This document shows, piece by piece, positions 45,255 through 54,493 of a stretch of 64,000 nt of DNA. The stretch is from Maribacter sp. ACAM166. GTDB taxonomy: Bacteria > Bacteroidota > Bacteroidia > Flavobacteriales > Flavobacteriaceae. The stretch is from positions 62,001-126,000 of the forward strand of contig NZ_VAUW01000007.1 in NCBI RefSeq assembly GCF_005771495.1. The letters run 5' to 3'. A program made the position numbers and the translations under genes. The notes beneath the pieces were generated by a model that did no database searches, was not told the DNA's origin, and was given only the letters and a program-made list of their open reading frames with translations. Every line of letters begins with the position of its first letter. Position 1 is the first letter of the stretch.

Positions 45255-46311
45255 AGGTAACTATATGGTTCATACCGCCCGCAACATTGATAAATTTATT
45301 TTGAGGGAAGAGCTCGTTTAACTGAAGTATTGCTTTTTTACTTCGAATTCCAGATTGACATATAACATAAACTGGTGATTTCATATCTACCTCATCAACC
45401 CGTTCTATAAGTTCATTTATAGGAATATGTTTAGAACCCTCTAAATGGTTTCTCACATACTCTTTACTTGTTCTAACATCAATCAATTCAATCTTCCCAT
45501 CAGTATAAAGACTTTGAAAGTCTTTCGCTTCTACTGATTGTATTGGTAGTTCACAATCAAAGTCATAGCTAGTTGCTAAGTTTTTGATTTTTTGATTTTC
45601 TAGATTTAAACTTAGTTTCATTCGTTGAAAACGCTGCGTGAGTCCATCGAACAATACTAAAACACCAGACAGCACATCGCCAATTTCAGTAAGTATTTTG
45701 ATGGTTTCCAAGGCTTGTAAGTTTCCAATTATCCCAGGAAGAATTCCAAGAACTCCATGTTCATTACAATTCGGTACAGCATCGGCATTTGGCATTTCTG
45801 GAAATAAACAACGATAGGTTGGGCCGCCCTTATAATTAAACACGCTGACTTGCCCCTCAAACCCATGCAACGCTCCGTAAATAAATGGTTTGTTTAAAAG
45901 TACGCAGGCATCATTTATTAAATATCTTGTGGGAAAATTATCTGTAGCATCAACCACTATATCGTATTTAGCTATAATCTCAAGTGCGTTCGAAATGGTT
46001 AAAAAAGTTTGATATAGCTCAATATTAGTATCTGAATTCTGTGCTAACAATTGAGTTTTAGCCGCTACTACTTTCGGCACACCAACCATCTTTTCAGTGT
46101 AAAGAACTTGACGATGTAAATTTGATAGTGAAACTACATCAGCATCGACAATACCTAGTGTTCCAACTCCCATAGCATTTAAATAGGTCATTACAGGAAC
46201 ACCTAGACCACCAGCACCAACAACCAAAACTTTGGCCGATTTAAGTTTTTGTTGCCCTTCAGGACCGAAACCTTTTAGCGTTGTTTGTCGTTGATATCTA
46301 TCCTGATTCAT
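45238..46311 (-). CDS. moeB: MoeB-type adenylyltransferase with C-terminal rhodanese domain
   Basis: A 357-residue protein. The E1-like part (residues 1-240) has the nucleotide loop VVGAGGLGVPVM, VDADVVSLSNLHRQ and VDATDNFPTRYLIND; it adenylates the MoaD C-terminal glycine. The rhodanese part (residues about 260-357) has VYVICQSGIRSKKA, with the active Cys of a C-x-S-G-x-R loop, and can supply sulfur as in MoeZ/Uba4 proteins. It overlaps mobA by 4 bases and the TauE/SafE gene by 17 bases. Confidence 0.93.
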   Translation of the reverse strand: MNQDRYQRQTTLKGFGPEGQQKLKSAKVLVVGAGGLGVPVMTYLNAMGVGTLGIVDADVVSLSNLHRQVLYTEKMVGVPKVVAAKTQLLAQNSDTNIELYQTFLTISNALEIIAKYDIVVDATDNFPTRYLINDACVLLNKPFIYGALHGFEGQVSVFNYKGGPTYRCLFPEMPNADAVPNCNEHGVLGILPGIIGNLQALETIKILTEIGDVLSGVLVLFDGLTQRFQRMKLSLNLENQKIKNLATSYDFDCELPIQSVEAKDFQSLYTDGKIELIDVRTSKEYVRNHLEGSKHIPINELIERVDEVDMKSPVYVICQSGIRSKKAILQLNELFPQNKFINVAGGMNHIVTYAHTN

Positions 46312-46901
46312 AATGCTAATTTTTGTAGTGCTTGCTCATATTCTACCCTCGAATTTGCATTTAAAAGCACCTCCTTGTTTTTTGGAAACACCAAATTCAC
46401 ATCGGCATTTATTAAAAATTTTCTAGGGCATGAACCATTACCTGAATTTAAATAAGTTACAGATTGTTTGAGAGATTCGGGTTCCCAAATAGCACACAAT
46501 GGTTCTGGTAATGGATTTTCAACGTCGGCGAATGCACTGGCTATTTTATTCAAATTTCTTCCATCAATCAATTGTTGTAATGCATCTTTATCCACCAATG
46601 GCAAATCGCAAGCCAATACCAACCAAGCAACTTCTGGATGTTCTGCATGCGCAGATAACAATCCATTATAAGGACCACGATATTCGTCCTTATCGATCAT
46701 GGTTTCAAACTCTTGCGAGATTCCCTTTTCTTGATCACTTCGAACACTTATAAATGTTCGATTACAGACCCCTTTCAACAAATGATATAAATGCTCTCTT
46801 TGCGGCAGTTTGTGATAGGTTATCAATCCTTTATCCTCTCCCATTCTAGTGCTTTTCCCACCGGAAAGCACCAATCCGTATAGTTTAGCGTTTGAAATCA
46901 T
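46308..46901 (-). CDS. mobA: Molybdenum cofactor guanylyltransferase
   Basis: A 197-residue nucleotidyltransferase with the N-terminal GLVLSGGKSTRMGEDKG loop, LSAHAEHPEVAWLVLACDLP in the middle and a C-terminal NSRVEYEQALQ helix. It would attach GMP to molybdopterin, so some client enzymes should use bis-MGD. It overlaps moaC by 17 bases and moeB by 4. Confidence 0.9.
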   Translation of the reverse strand: MISNAKLYGLVLSGGKSTRMGEDKGLITYHKLPQREHLYHLLKGVCNRTFISVRSDQEKGISQEFETMIDKDEYRGPYNGLLSAHAEHPEVAWLVLACDLPLVDKDALQQLIDGRNLNKIASAFADVENPLPEPLCAIWEPESLKQSVTYLNSGNGSCPRKFLINADVNLVFPKNKEVLLNANSRVEYEQALQKLAL

Positions 46902-47361
46902 TTTTGCCTCCTGTTTTTTGTTCTAATTGAATGTTCCCTATAATTATATCTTGCGAAAGTGCTTTACACATATCGTAAATGGTAAGCGCTGCTACAGACA
47001 CTCCTGTCAATGCTTCCATTTCTACACCGGTCTTTTCGTTACATTTTACTGTACAGGAAATCTTAAACTGATTAATATTTGGCTCTATTTCAACATTAAT
47101 TTTAGAAAGATTGATTTGATGACATAAAGGAATTAATTCTGCGGTTTTCTTTACACCTTGAATACCTGCAATTACAGCTGTTTGTACGATACTTCCCTTT
47201 TTACCTACAAAATCTTGGTCCGTTAAAGATTTAAAAACTTCTGCAGGAAAATGTACCGTTCCCGTTGCTATTGCAGTTCGAACCGATGCTTCCTTCTGGG
47301 AAACATCGACCATGGTTGCATTACCAGATTCATCTATGTGTGACAATTTTTTCTCCATCAT
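46885..47361 (-). CDS. moaC: Cyclic pyranopterin monophosphate synthase MoaC
   Basis: A 158-residue MoaC, acting with MoaA in the first step of Moco synthesis. It begins LSHIDESGNATMVDVSQKEASVR and contains KKTAELIPLCHQINLSKI and the GVEMEALTGVSVAALTIYDMCKA stretch in two parts, including the catalytic Lys/His/Asp positions. It shares 4 bases with moaA. Confidence 0.95.
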   Translation of the reverse strand: MMEKKLSHIDESGNATMVDVSQKEASVRTAIATGTVHFPAEVFKSLTDQDFVGKKGSIVQTAVIAGIQGVKKTAELIPLCHQINLSKINVEIEPNINQFKISCTVKCNEKTGVEMEALTGVSVAALTIYDMCKALSQDIIIGNIQLEQKTGGKNDFKR

Positions 47362-48341
47362 CCACCTATAGAAGTCATTGAGTTACTAAAAACGTCCTTA
47401 TACTTTTCTTGGGCTTCAAAACCAGTTTTAGCTCTGCTGCCCACAGCCTTCAAAATGGCTGATTTAATATTTTCATCCACACCTTCAGCTCTCATAATAT
47501 CTCTTAAATTAGCGCTTGCCTTAGCATACAAACAAGTAATGACATCACCTGTTGCCGTAATTCGCAAACGATTACAGCTTCCACAAAATGTTCTACTAAA
47601 GGAAGGTATAACACCAAATGTTCCTTTAAAACCTGGAATCTTATAATTTATAGAAGTAGATGTTTTTGGCGATTCTAATTTATAATATGTTGGATGGGCT
47701 TCTTTGATATGTTCCAATATAGCTTTGAAATCCCATTTTATAGTTTGAAATTCTTTAGACCCACCATTAAATGGCATTTCCTCTAAAAACCGAACCGACA
47801 CATTATAGTGTTTAGTCAGTTCTAACATTGGTAGAATATCATCCGTATTCTGACCCTCTAACGCTATGAAATTAATACGAACATTGAACCCTTCAGTAAT
47901 TAAGCGAATCATATTATTATAGACCACATCATATTGATTACGACGGGTAATACGCTCAAAAGCTTCGCGATTTATGGCATCCATACTCACATTGATATTC
48001 TTGATACCCAACTCCTTCAATTCATCAATATGTGGACCTATCAAGGTAGCGTTCGTAGTTACTGAAATATCTTTTAGACCTTCCAATTCTGACAACCTAC
48101 GAAATAATACCATTAAATCTTTTCTTACAAATGGCTCACCACCGGTAATTCGTATTTTATCAATACCCTGAGAAATTACAATCTCACTTAATTTAACAAG
48201 TTCATCAATAGTGAACAGGTTGTCATTTTTAGCAAAACTGATTCCTTCCTCTGGCATACAATAATTACAACGCAGGTTGCAACGATCTGTTACGGCCAAC
48301 CTTAGGTAATTAATGGTTCTATTATGATTATCTACTAGCAT
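47358..48341 (-). CDS. moaA: GTP 3',8-cyclase MoaA
   Basis: A 327-residue radical SAM enzyme. The N-terminal cluster motif is DRCNLRCNYCMPEEG (CxxxCxxC), the SAM-binding GGEPFVRKDL follows, and the second cluster is FCGSCNRLRITATGDVITCLY. The C-terminus ends in Gly-Gly (SIGG), which is needed for activity. It is 119 bases after moaE and overlaps moaC. Confidence 0.96.
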   Translation of the reverse strand: MLVDNHNRTINYLRLAVTDRCNLRCNYCMPEEGISFAKNDNLFTIDELVKLSEIVISQGIDKIRITGGEPFVRKDLMVLFRRLSELEGLKDISVTTNATLIGPHIDELKELGIKNINVSMDAINREAFERITRRNQYDVVYNNMIRLITEGFNVRINFIALEGQNTDDILPMLELTKHYNVSVRFLEEMPFNGGSKEFQTIKWDFKAILEHIKEAHPTYYKLESPKTSTSINYKIPGFKGTFGVIPSFSRTFCGSCNRLRITATGDVITCLYAKASANLRDIMRAEGVDENIKSAILKAVGSRAKTGFEAQEKYKDVFSNSMTSIGG

Positions 48342-48460
48342 TTATATTATTCAAAAATTAAGTTCAAGTTCAAACAGAATTATTAGTGCTATTTGATTTT
48401 TAATATGCATCCAACATTTATTGTACTACATTACCACTTTTTACCTGCAGCCCACCCAAC

Positions 48461-48877
48461 TTATGGATGTGCTGAAACCCATACCGATTTATTCTTGAAT
48501 TTCTCCTTTTTCCAAATAGGTACGGTTTCCTTAAGCGTATCAATCAGAAACCGACAAGCCTCAAAACATGCATCTCTATGAGCAGAAGAAGCTCCTACTA
48601 CTACTACAGGCTCCGCCACTCCTTTTTCCCCTACAGCATGTCGCAATACAACTTTGTTTAGGTTCCATTTTTCTATGGCCCTATCCGCTATTTTCTCCAT
48701 TTCCTTCAAGGCCATGGTTTTATAGGTTTCAAATTCTAAAGCAACCACTTCTTCTTCATTGGTAAACTCACGTACAGTACCCACAAAAACACAGATACCG
48801 CCACTTTTTGCGTCGCTTAATTCAGCATACACTTGGGCTGTTTCTATCGTGTCAACTATTTCTATTATCTTTTTCAT
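48461..48877 (-). CDS. moaE: Molybdopterin synthase catalytic subunit MoaE
   Basis: A 138-residue MoaE. GGICVFVGTVREFTNEEEVVALEFETY, RHAVGEKGVAEPVVVVG with SAHRDACFEACRF, and the C-terminal DTLKETVPIWKKE (catalytic Lys) define it; long stretches are listed in parts. It shares one base with moaD, its partner subunit. Confidence 0.94.
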   Translation of the reverse strand: MKKIIEIVDTIETAQVYAELSDAKSGGICVFVGTVREFTNEEEVVALEFETYKTMALKEMEKIADRAIEKWNLNKVVLRHAVGEKGVAEPVVVVGASSAHRDACFEACRFLIDTLKETVPIWKKEKFKNKSVWVSAHP

Positions 48878-49125
48878 TAGCCTCCACTTACGGGTGGTAT
48901 AATTGCAATTTCTTCACTACCATTCAAAGTTACATCATCGGTTGCATATTCGCTATTTACAGCTACTGCCAATGCGTTTAATTTTGAAAACTCTGGATAG
49001 GAGTCTACTAGTTGTTTTTTTAAGGCCGCGACCGTTCTAGGTTTGTTCAGCTCTTCCGAAAATATAAGTTCTGAATTACCTACAATGTCTTTAGCTATTC
49101 CAAAAAAAAGCACATTCATTTTCAT
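48877..49125 (-). CDS. moaD: Molybdopterin synthase sulfur carrier subunit MoaD
   Basis: About 82 residues with a ubiquitin-like fold (NVLFFGIAKDIVG..VAALKKQLVDSYP) and the C-terminal Gly-Gly (IIPPVSGG) that carries the thiocarboxylate. I start at the ATG at 49125 (another at 49119); the TTG at 49146 is poorer. It is first in the operon, one base overlapping moaE. Confidence 0.9.
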   Translation of the reverse strand: MKMNVLFFGIAKDIVGNSELIFSEELNKPRTVAALKKQLVDSYPEFSKLNALAVAVNSEYATDDVTLNGSEEIAIIPPVSGG

Positions 49126-49158
49126 TCTAAATTTGATGAATTTCAAGTTACTTATAAA

Positions 49159-49190
49159 AAATAAGGTGCCATAAAAATGACACCTTATTT
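49159..49190. terminator. Terminator upstream of the Moco operon
   Basis: Stem AAATAAGGTG / CACCTTATTT with a CAT/ATG inner pair and A/T flanks. It should end the minus-strand DUF6503 transcript before moaD. Confidence 0.8.
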
Positions 49191-49216
49191 AACTAAATAA
49201 AAATATTCATAGGATA

Positions 49217-50014
49217 CTAATCCACAATTAATTTTGCATTTTCTGGATTCGTATAAAAATCTTTTGGTCTTGCTACTTTTGACAAACTGGCATTTTCAAA
49301 ATCAACCATTTTTGCAGGCTCTTTTATTTCACCGTTTTCTACGACATGCCACGTTATAGCTTGTGGAAGTAATATTTCATTGACTTTCAACCAATCACCA
49401 TAATTGACCCAGCTTATTTTATCTGAAGGTTCCTTACTAAAGTAAGTCACCGTATAGCCCAGCCATTTCATTTGAAACGTATCAGCATCATAATGCAAAT
49501 AATATTCGTCTTTTGAAGAAGCTCCAATACCAGAATTATAAGAAATTTTATACCCAGGATACGTTACACCTTCAACTTCAAGCGAAGGTATTTCTTCATA
49601 ATTAAGTCCCGCATCAGCAAAAACATAGGGCATAGCGTAAAAATAGAACATAAGGTTATGGTAGAACTTAGGCTTCCCTTCATACGTACCCGCTATATCT
49701 AATAACCACACATTATCACCATCATATCCTAAACTATAAGTAGGAGTTGAAATTTTATCAGTTCTCCGATAAAGATCTATAATTTGATTTTCAGTAAATT
49801 CTGGTTTCATTATATCAAAACTTAGCGTTTTATACGCCTTCCATTTATCCAATCCGCCGTGCGCTTCAAATACCTTAAAAAGATTTTCAGGGTATTTATT
49901 CTGGGTTGTTTCCTGTTCCGTTTCCTCAGAAAAATCCATCTTAATTTGTTTCTTTGGTTCTTCTTTACAAGCGAAGACGAGAAAGGTCGTTGCTGCAATT
50001 AGCACTTTATTCAT
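49217..50014 (-). CDS. DUF6503 family lipoprotein
   Basis: A 265-residue protein with a lipoprotein signal (AATTFLVFACKEE), a short acidic linker, then a beta-rich domain beginning FKVFEAHGGLDKWKAYKTLSFDI, the mark of DUF6503. Such proteins have a LolA/LppX-like beta fold by general appearance (hydrophobic half-barrel), which is only an inference. It is monocistronic, with a terminator on its downstream side. Confidence 0.78.
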   Translation of the reverse strand: MNKVLIAATTFLVFACKEEPKKQIKMDFSEETEQETTQNKYPENLFKVFEAHGGLDKWKAYKTLSFDIMKPEFTENQIIDLYRRTDKISTPTYSLGYDGDNVWLLDIAGTYEGKPKFYHNLMFYFYAMPYVFADAGLNYEEIPSLEVEGVTYPGYKISYNSGIGASSKDEYYLHYDADTFQMKWLGYTVTYFSKEPSDKISWVNYGDWLKVNEILLPQAITWHVVENGEIKEPAKMVDFENASLSKVARPKDFYTNPENAKLIVD

Positions 50015-50090
50015 ATATGGAAATCTTTAGTTTGTTGATTTTGTAGAAACCCGTTAGTCGATAAGTTAAGGTGTACTTAACAGATTAGAT

Positions 50091-50098
50091 TACTTTTG
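50091..50098 (+). promoter_or_regulatory. -7 element TACTTTTG before the TrmH-type gene
   Basis: Exact TAnnTTTG ending 6 bases before the ATG at 50105, predicting a leaderless or near-leaderless mRNA. There is no clear -33 TTG. Confidence 0.45.
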
Positions 50099-50104
50099 TA
50101 ACTC

Positions 50105-50917
50105 ATGCATTCAAAAAAACACATCAGCAGCGCACACAACCCTTTAATTAAAAAGGCTTTGTTGCTAAAAGACAAATCTAGGGAGCGAAAGAAAACCGGA
50201 CTCTTTCTTTTAGAAGGTATGCGCGAACTACAAATTGCAAATCGTGCTCAATACGAAATACTCACAATTTTCTATTGTGATACTATTTTGAAAGATGCCC
50301 AGAACAACACCCTTTTACAGTCCTTTTCTGCAGATAAATTAATTTCGGTAAGTACCGAGGTTTACAAAAAAATAGCCCACCGAGATAGTACTGAAGGGGT
50401 ATTGGCAATTGCCAAAAGTAAAGAACATGAACTTTCTTCTTTCAAGTTTAATGGGCCAAATCCTTTAGTTCTTATTGCGGAAGCTCCTGAGAAACCAGGT
50501 AATATTGGCGCCTTATTAAGAACAGCAGATGCCGCCAACCTAGATGCTGTATTTATTGCAAATCCAAAAACAGATCTGTATAACCCCAACATTATACGGT
50601 CGAGTGTTGGTTGTGTTTTTTCTAGAAATGTTAAAGTTGGCAGTTCCAAGGAAATAATAGCATTTTTAAAAAAAGACGGATTTCAGTTATACTGTGCTTC
50701 CCTATCTGCTTCAAAACCATATACGACAGTAGATTTTAATGGACCAACAGCTATTGTTGTTGGAACCGAAAATTCTGGACTGAGTGAAGAATGGCTCAAT
50801 AATTCAACCCAGAATATCATCATACCTATGGAAGGTGAAATAGATTCTATGAACGTTTCGGTATCCGCTGCAATACTTATCTTTGAAGCCAAAAGACAGC
50901 GAAGCTTAAAGGCTTAA
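50105..50917 (+). CDS. TrmH/SpoU-family RNA 2'-O-methyltransferase
   Basis: A 270-residue SPOUT methyltransferase: an N-terminal substrate-binding part (ERKKTGLFLLEGMRELQIA), then PLVLIAEAPEKPGNIGALLRTADAAN, NIIRSSVGCVF, IVVGTENSGLSEEWL and IIIPMEGEIDSMNVSVSAAILIFEA, the three knot motifs. It should methylate a ribose in tRNA or rRNA; the site is unknown. Confidence 0.9.
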   Translation: MHSKKHISSAHNPLIKKALLLKDKSRERKKTGLFLLEGMRELQIANRAQYEILTIFYCDTILKDAQNNTLLQSFSADKLISVSTEVYKKIAHRDSTEGVLAIAKSKEHELSSFKFNGPNPLVLIAEAPEKPGNIGALLRTADAANLDAVFIANPKTDLYNPNIIRSSVGCVFSRNVKVGSSKEIIAFLKKDGFQLYCASLSASKPYTTVDFNGPTAIVVGTENSGLSEEWLNNSTQNIIIPMEGEIDSMNVSVSAAILIFEAKRQRSLKA

Positions 50918-50961
50918 CAAACTAATAATCAATTTAAAAGATTATATTTTTAAAATTATAT

Positions 50962-52194
50962 ATGGATAAAACACTTGTATTTTATTGTATCCTTATTATT
51001 CTCTTTAGTGAATTCATTCTTGCTACCGTATTAAATTACCTCAACGCCAAACGATTCAAAGACCCTATTCCAAAAGACCTTGATGATGTGTATAATGTAG
51101 AAGAGTATAAAAAGTCACAGGCTTATAAACATACCAATTACAAATTCGGTATACTAACTTCCGTATTTTCTTTAGTTCTGATTCTAGTATTTTTAATTTT
51201 CGGTGGATTTGCTTGGGTTGATCAAGTGGCACAAAATATGACTGATAATATAATTATACAGGCATTGATTTTTTTCGGAATAATAATGATTGGGAGTGAC
51301 ATTTTCAATATTCCATTTTCCTATTACCAGACCTTTGTTATCGAAGAAAAATTTGGTTTCAATAAAACCACACGTAAAACATTTTTAGTAGATAAGTTAA
51401 AGCAATGGGCTATGACCGTTGTTATCGGTGGTGGAATTTTATCATTGGTAATATTATTCTTTCAATGGGCGGGTGCTAATTTCTGGCTGTATACATGGGC
51501 TCTAGTTATACTTTTTACTTTATTCATGAACTTATTCTACAGCAAACTAATAGTTCCTTTATTCAATAAACAAGAACCATTGGAGTCTGGAAGTTTAAAA
51601 GAAAAAATCGAACACTATGCTACCAATGTTGGTTTTGACTTACAGCACATTTTTGTAATTAACGGTTCTAAACGGTCAACAAAAGCCAATGCCTATTTTT
51701 CTGGTTTTGGAAAAGAAAAGAGGGTAACGCTTTATGATACACTCATCAATGATCTGGAAGAAGAAGAAATCGTTGCTGTTTTAGCTCATGAAATCGGACA
51801 TTATAAGCGCAAGCATATAATTTTCAATCTGGCAACATCTATTTTACTTACGGGATTTATGCTGCTACTTTTATCCCTTTTCATTAACCATCCAGAGGTT
51901 TCACTAGCTATAGGAGTTGATAGGCCTAGTTTCCACGCTGCATTAATCGGATTTGGTATATTATATAGTCCGGTTTCTGAGATTACCGGTTTATTAATGA
52001 ACCACTTTTCTAGAAAATTCGAATATCAAGCCGATGATTATGCAAAAGACACTTATGCAGCAATGCCTTTGGTAACTTCCTTAAAAAAACTTTCCAAAAA
52101 TAGTCTTAGTAATTTGACTCCGCATCCGGCATATGTATTCATGCATTATTCTCACCCGCCACTTATCGATCGCATTCGAAATTTAAAGGCTTAA
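50962..52194 (+). CDS. M48 family metallopeptidase (Ste24/CAAX-protease-like)
   Basis: A 410-residue membrane protease with about seven helices. The zinc motif AVLAHEIGHYKRKH has HEIGH at residues 276-280; the third ligand lies in FEYQADDYA. Other Ste24 hallmarks are FNKTTRKTFLVDKLKQW, RSTKANAYFSGFGKEKRVTLYDT and the end HPPLIDRI. It would perform membrane-protein quality control or proteolysis. It has a normal length and no neighbours obviously linked. Confidence 0.93.
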   Translation: MDKTLVFYCILIILFSEFILATVLNYLNAKRFKDPIPKDLDDVYNVEEYKKSQAYKHTNYKFGILTSVFSLVLILVFLIFGGFAWVDQVAQNMTDNIIIQALIFFGIIMIGSDIFNIPFSYYQTFVIEEKFGFNKTTRKTFLVDKLKQWAMTVVIGGGILSLVILFFQWAGANFWLYTWALVILFTLFMNLFYSKLIVPLFNKQEPLESGSLKEKIEHYATNVGFDLQHIFVINGSKRSTKANAYFSGFGKEKRVTLYDTLINDLEEEEIVAVLAHEIGHYKRKHIIFNLATSILLTGFMLLLLSLFINHPEVSLAIGVDRPSFHAALIGFGILYSPVSEITGLLMNHFSRKFEYQADDYAKDTYAAMPLVTSLKKLSKNSLSNLTPHPAYVFMHYSHPPLIDRIRNLKA

Positions 52195-52238
52195 TTTTTG
52201 TTGTTCATCGTTAAAGATTACCTTATTTTTAATCTAGT

Positions 52239-54443
52239 ATGACACAGACAGCAATTGAAGAGGAAAATAAGCTTATAGCCCGTGAATATAAGGAACTATT
52301 GCGTATTAGTTACCAAACCCTAACGGATGAGGACAAGAAGCTAATACGAAGTGCCTTTGAAGTAGCAGTAGATGCCCATAAGAACCAACGAAGAAAATCT
52401 GGTGAGGCCTATATATTTCATCCTATTGCAGTAGCAAAAATTGTAGCCTCTGAAATTGGCCTTGATGCTGTTTCTATAGCCTCTGCACTACTACATGATG
52501 TCGTTGAAGACACCGAATACACCTTAGACGATATTGATCGCATTTTTGGTGAAACCGTTGCACGTATTGTTGATGGCCTTACAAAAATATCCCATTTAAA
52601 GAAGGATATGAACATCTCCCAGCAGGCGGAGAATTTCAGGAAAATGCTTCTTACCTTAAATGATGACGTACGCGTTATTATAATTAAGATTGCAGATCGG
52701 TACCATAATATGCTCACTATGGATTCCATGCCAGAGCATAAACAGGTTAAAATTTCATCTGAAACATTATACATCTACGCTCCTTTAGCACATAGAATTG
52801 GACTCTACAATATTAAAAGCGAGCTAGAAGACCTCAGCTTAAAATATACCGAGCCCGAAGTGTATAATTCAATAAAGGATAAAATTGAAGAAAGCAAAGA
52901 AGAGCAGCAAGCTTATATTGATGCTTTTGCCGCCACCATTGACAATTCATTAAATAAAGAAGGACTTAATTATATTCTAAAAGGCAGAATGAAATCTATT
53001 TTCTCAATGAGAAGAAAAATGATTGCCCAGAATGTAACCTTCGAGGAAATCTATGATAAGTTCGCTATCAGAATTATTTATAAATCCGACACACAAAATG
53101 AAAAGTTTCTTGCTTGGAAAATATATTCCATTGTAACCGATCACTTCACTCCTAACCCAGTGCGTTTAAGAGATTGGATATCCTCTCCTAAATCTACTGG
53201 CTATGAAGCCTTGCATATTACTGTGATGGGACCCAAAGGAAAATGGGTTGAAGTTCAAATTAGAAGTGAGCGCATGCATGAGATTGCTGAAAAGGGATAT
53301 GCCGCACATTTCAAGTATAAACATGGTGATCAAAAAGAACAAGGCATTGAAGTCTGGCTAAACAAACTTCAAGAAGCTTTGGAGAATGCAAACACTAATG
53401 CTGTAGATTTTGTTGAAGAATTTAAACTCAATCTTTACTCTAAAGAGATTTTTGTATTTACCCCGAAAGGAGAATTAAAATCGTTACCAAAAGGAGCTAC
53501 TCCATTAGATTTTGCCTTTAATATCCACACCGAAGTCGGTATGCGAACAAGAGGGTCAAAAGTCAATGGAAAATTAGTCCCGTTAAACACAACCTTACAA
53601 AGTGGTGATCAGGTAGAAATTATTACTTCTAATCAAGCCAGACCTAACCAAAACTGGTTAGATTATGCTACCACAGCGAGGGCAAGGGCTAAGATTAAAT
53701 CGGTATTAAGAGAAGAGAAAAAGTCTGTTGCAGATGATGGAAAGGAAATTTTGAGGAGAAAACTTAAATCTCAAAAAATCAGTCTTAATGAAGACTCCAT
53801 TAATAAAATGGTAACATTTTTCAAGTTAAAAACTAGTTTAGACCTCTTTTATCGTGTAGGCATCAGTTCTATTGACAATACCATGCTCAAAGACTTTGCT
53901 TCTTCCTATAACAATGCATTTATTAGTTTTTTCAAAAATCGCATACGCCGAACTCCGGTACCAGAAGATATTAATAGAGATGAAATCACCTCTAAATATG
54001 ATATGTTGGTTTTCGGCAAGGAAGAGGAAAAATTAGAGTACAAACTTTCCCAATGTTGTAGTCCTATTCCTGGAGATGATGTATTTGGGTTTGTAAGCGT
54101 GTCCGAAGGAATTAAAGTACACAAAAAGAACTGTCCAAATGCGATTTCCTTACAATCTAACTATGCCTACCGTATAATTAGCGCTAAATGGATTGATTCT
54201 TCTCAACAAGAATATCAGGCCGATATAGAGTTAACAGGTATAGATAATTTAGGTTTAATTAATGATATCACAGCGGTTATATCAGATATTATGCATGTAA
54301 ATATGCGCAACTTAAACTTTAGTACCGATGGTGGAACCTTTAAAGGAAAAATAACAGTAGTCGTAAAAAACAAGGCCATTCTTAAAAAATTAACCGATAA
54401 CTTAAAGGAGATTGGAGGCATTGACAAAGTAACCCGTATTTAG
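52239..54443 (+). CDS. Bifunctional (p)ppGpp synthetase/hydrolase RelA/SpoT
   Basis: A 734-residue Rel protein. The HD hydrolase domain has YIFHPIAVAKIVASEIGLD, ALLHDVVEDTEYT and IIIKIADRYHNMLTM; the synthetase has GRMKSIFSMRRKM, RDWISSPKSTGYEALHITVM and EVQIRSERMHEIAEKGYAAHFKYK. A TGS domain (VFTPKGELKSLPKGATPLDFAF) and a C-terminal ACT domain follow. Intact motifs in both domains predict that it both makes and breaks (p)ppGpp during starvation. Confidence 0.96.
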   Translation: MTQTAIEEENKLIAREYKELLRISYQTLTDEDKKLIRSAFEVAVDAHKNQRRKSGEAYIFHPIAVAKIVASEIGLDAVSIASALLHDVVEDTEYTLDDIDRIFGETVARIVDGLTKISHLKKDMNISQQAENFRKMLLTLNDDVRVIIIKIADRYHNMLTMDSMPEHKQVKISSETLYIYAPLAHRIGLYNIKSELEDLSLKYTEPEVYNSIKDKIEESKEEQQAYIDAFAATIDNSLNKEGLNYILKGRMKSIFSMRRKMIAQNVTFEEIYDKFAIRIIYKSDTQNEKFLAWKIYSIVTDHFTPNPVRLRDWISSPKSTGYEALHITVMGPKGKWVEVQIRSERMHEIAEKGYAAHFKYKHGDQKEQGIEVWLNKLQEALENANTNAVDFVEEFKLNLYSKEIFVFTPKGELKSLPKGATPLDFAFNIHTEVGMRTRGSKVNGKLVPLNTTLQSGDQVEIITSNQARPNQNWLDYATTARARAKIKSVLREEKKSVADDGKEILRRKLKSQKISLNEDSINKMVTFFKLKTSLDLFYRVGISSIDNTMLKDFASSYNNAFISFFKNRIRRTPVPEDINRDEITSKYDMLVFGKEEEKLEYKLSQCCSPIPGDDVFGFVSVSEGIKVHKKNCPNAISLQSNYAYRIISAKWIDSSQQEYQADIELTGIDNLGLINDITAVISDIMHVNMRNLNFSTDGGTFKGKITVVVKNKAILKKLTDNLKEIGGIDKVTRI

Positions 54444-54467
54444 AAAAAGTAAATTAAAATTTAACTG

Positions 54468-54475
54468 TACATTTG
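54468..54475 (+). promoter_or_regulatory. -7 element TACATTTG before fur
   Basis: Exact TAnnTTTG, 18 bases before the ATG at 54494. It overlaps a TTG at 54473, so that TTG is not used as a start. Confidence 0.5.
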
Positions 54476-54493
54476 TATATTAATGCAGTATTT

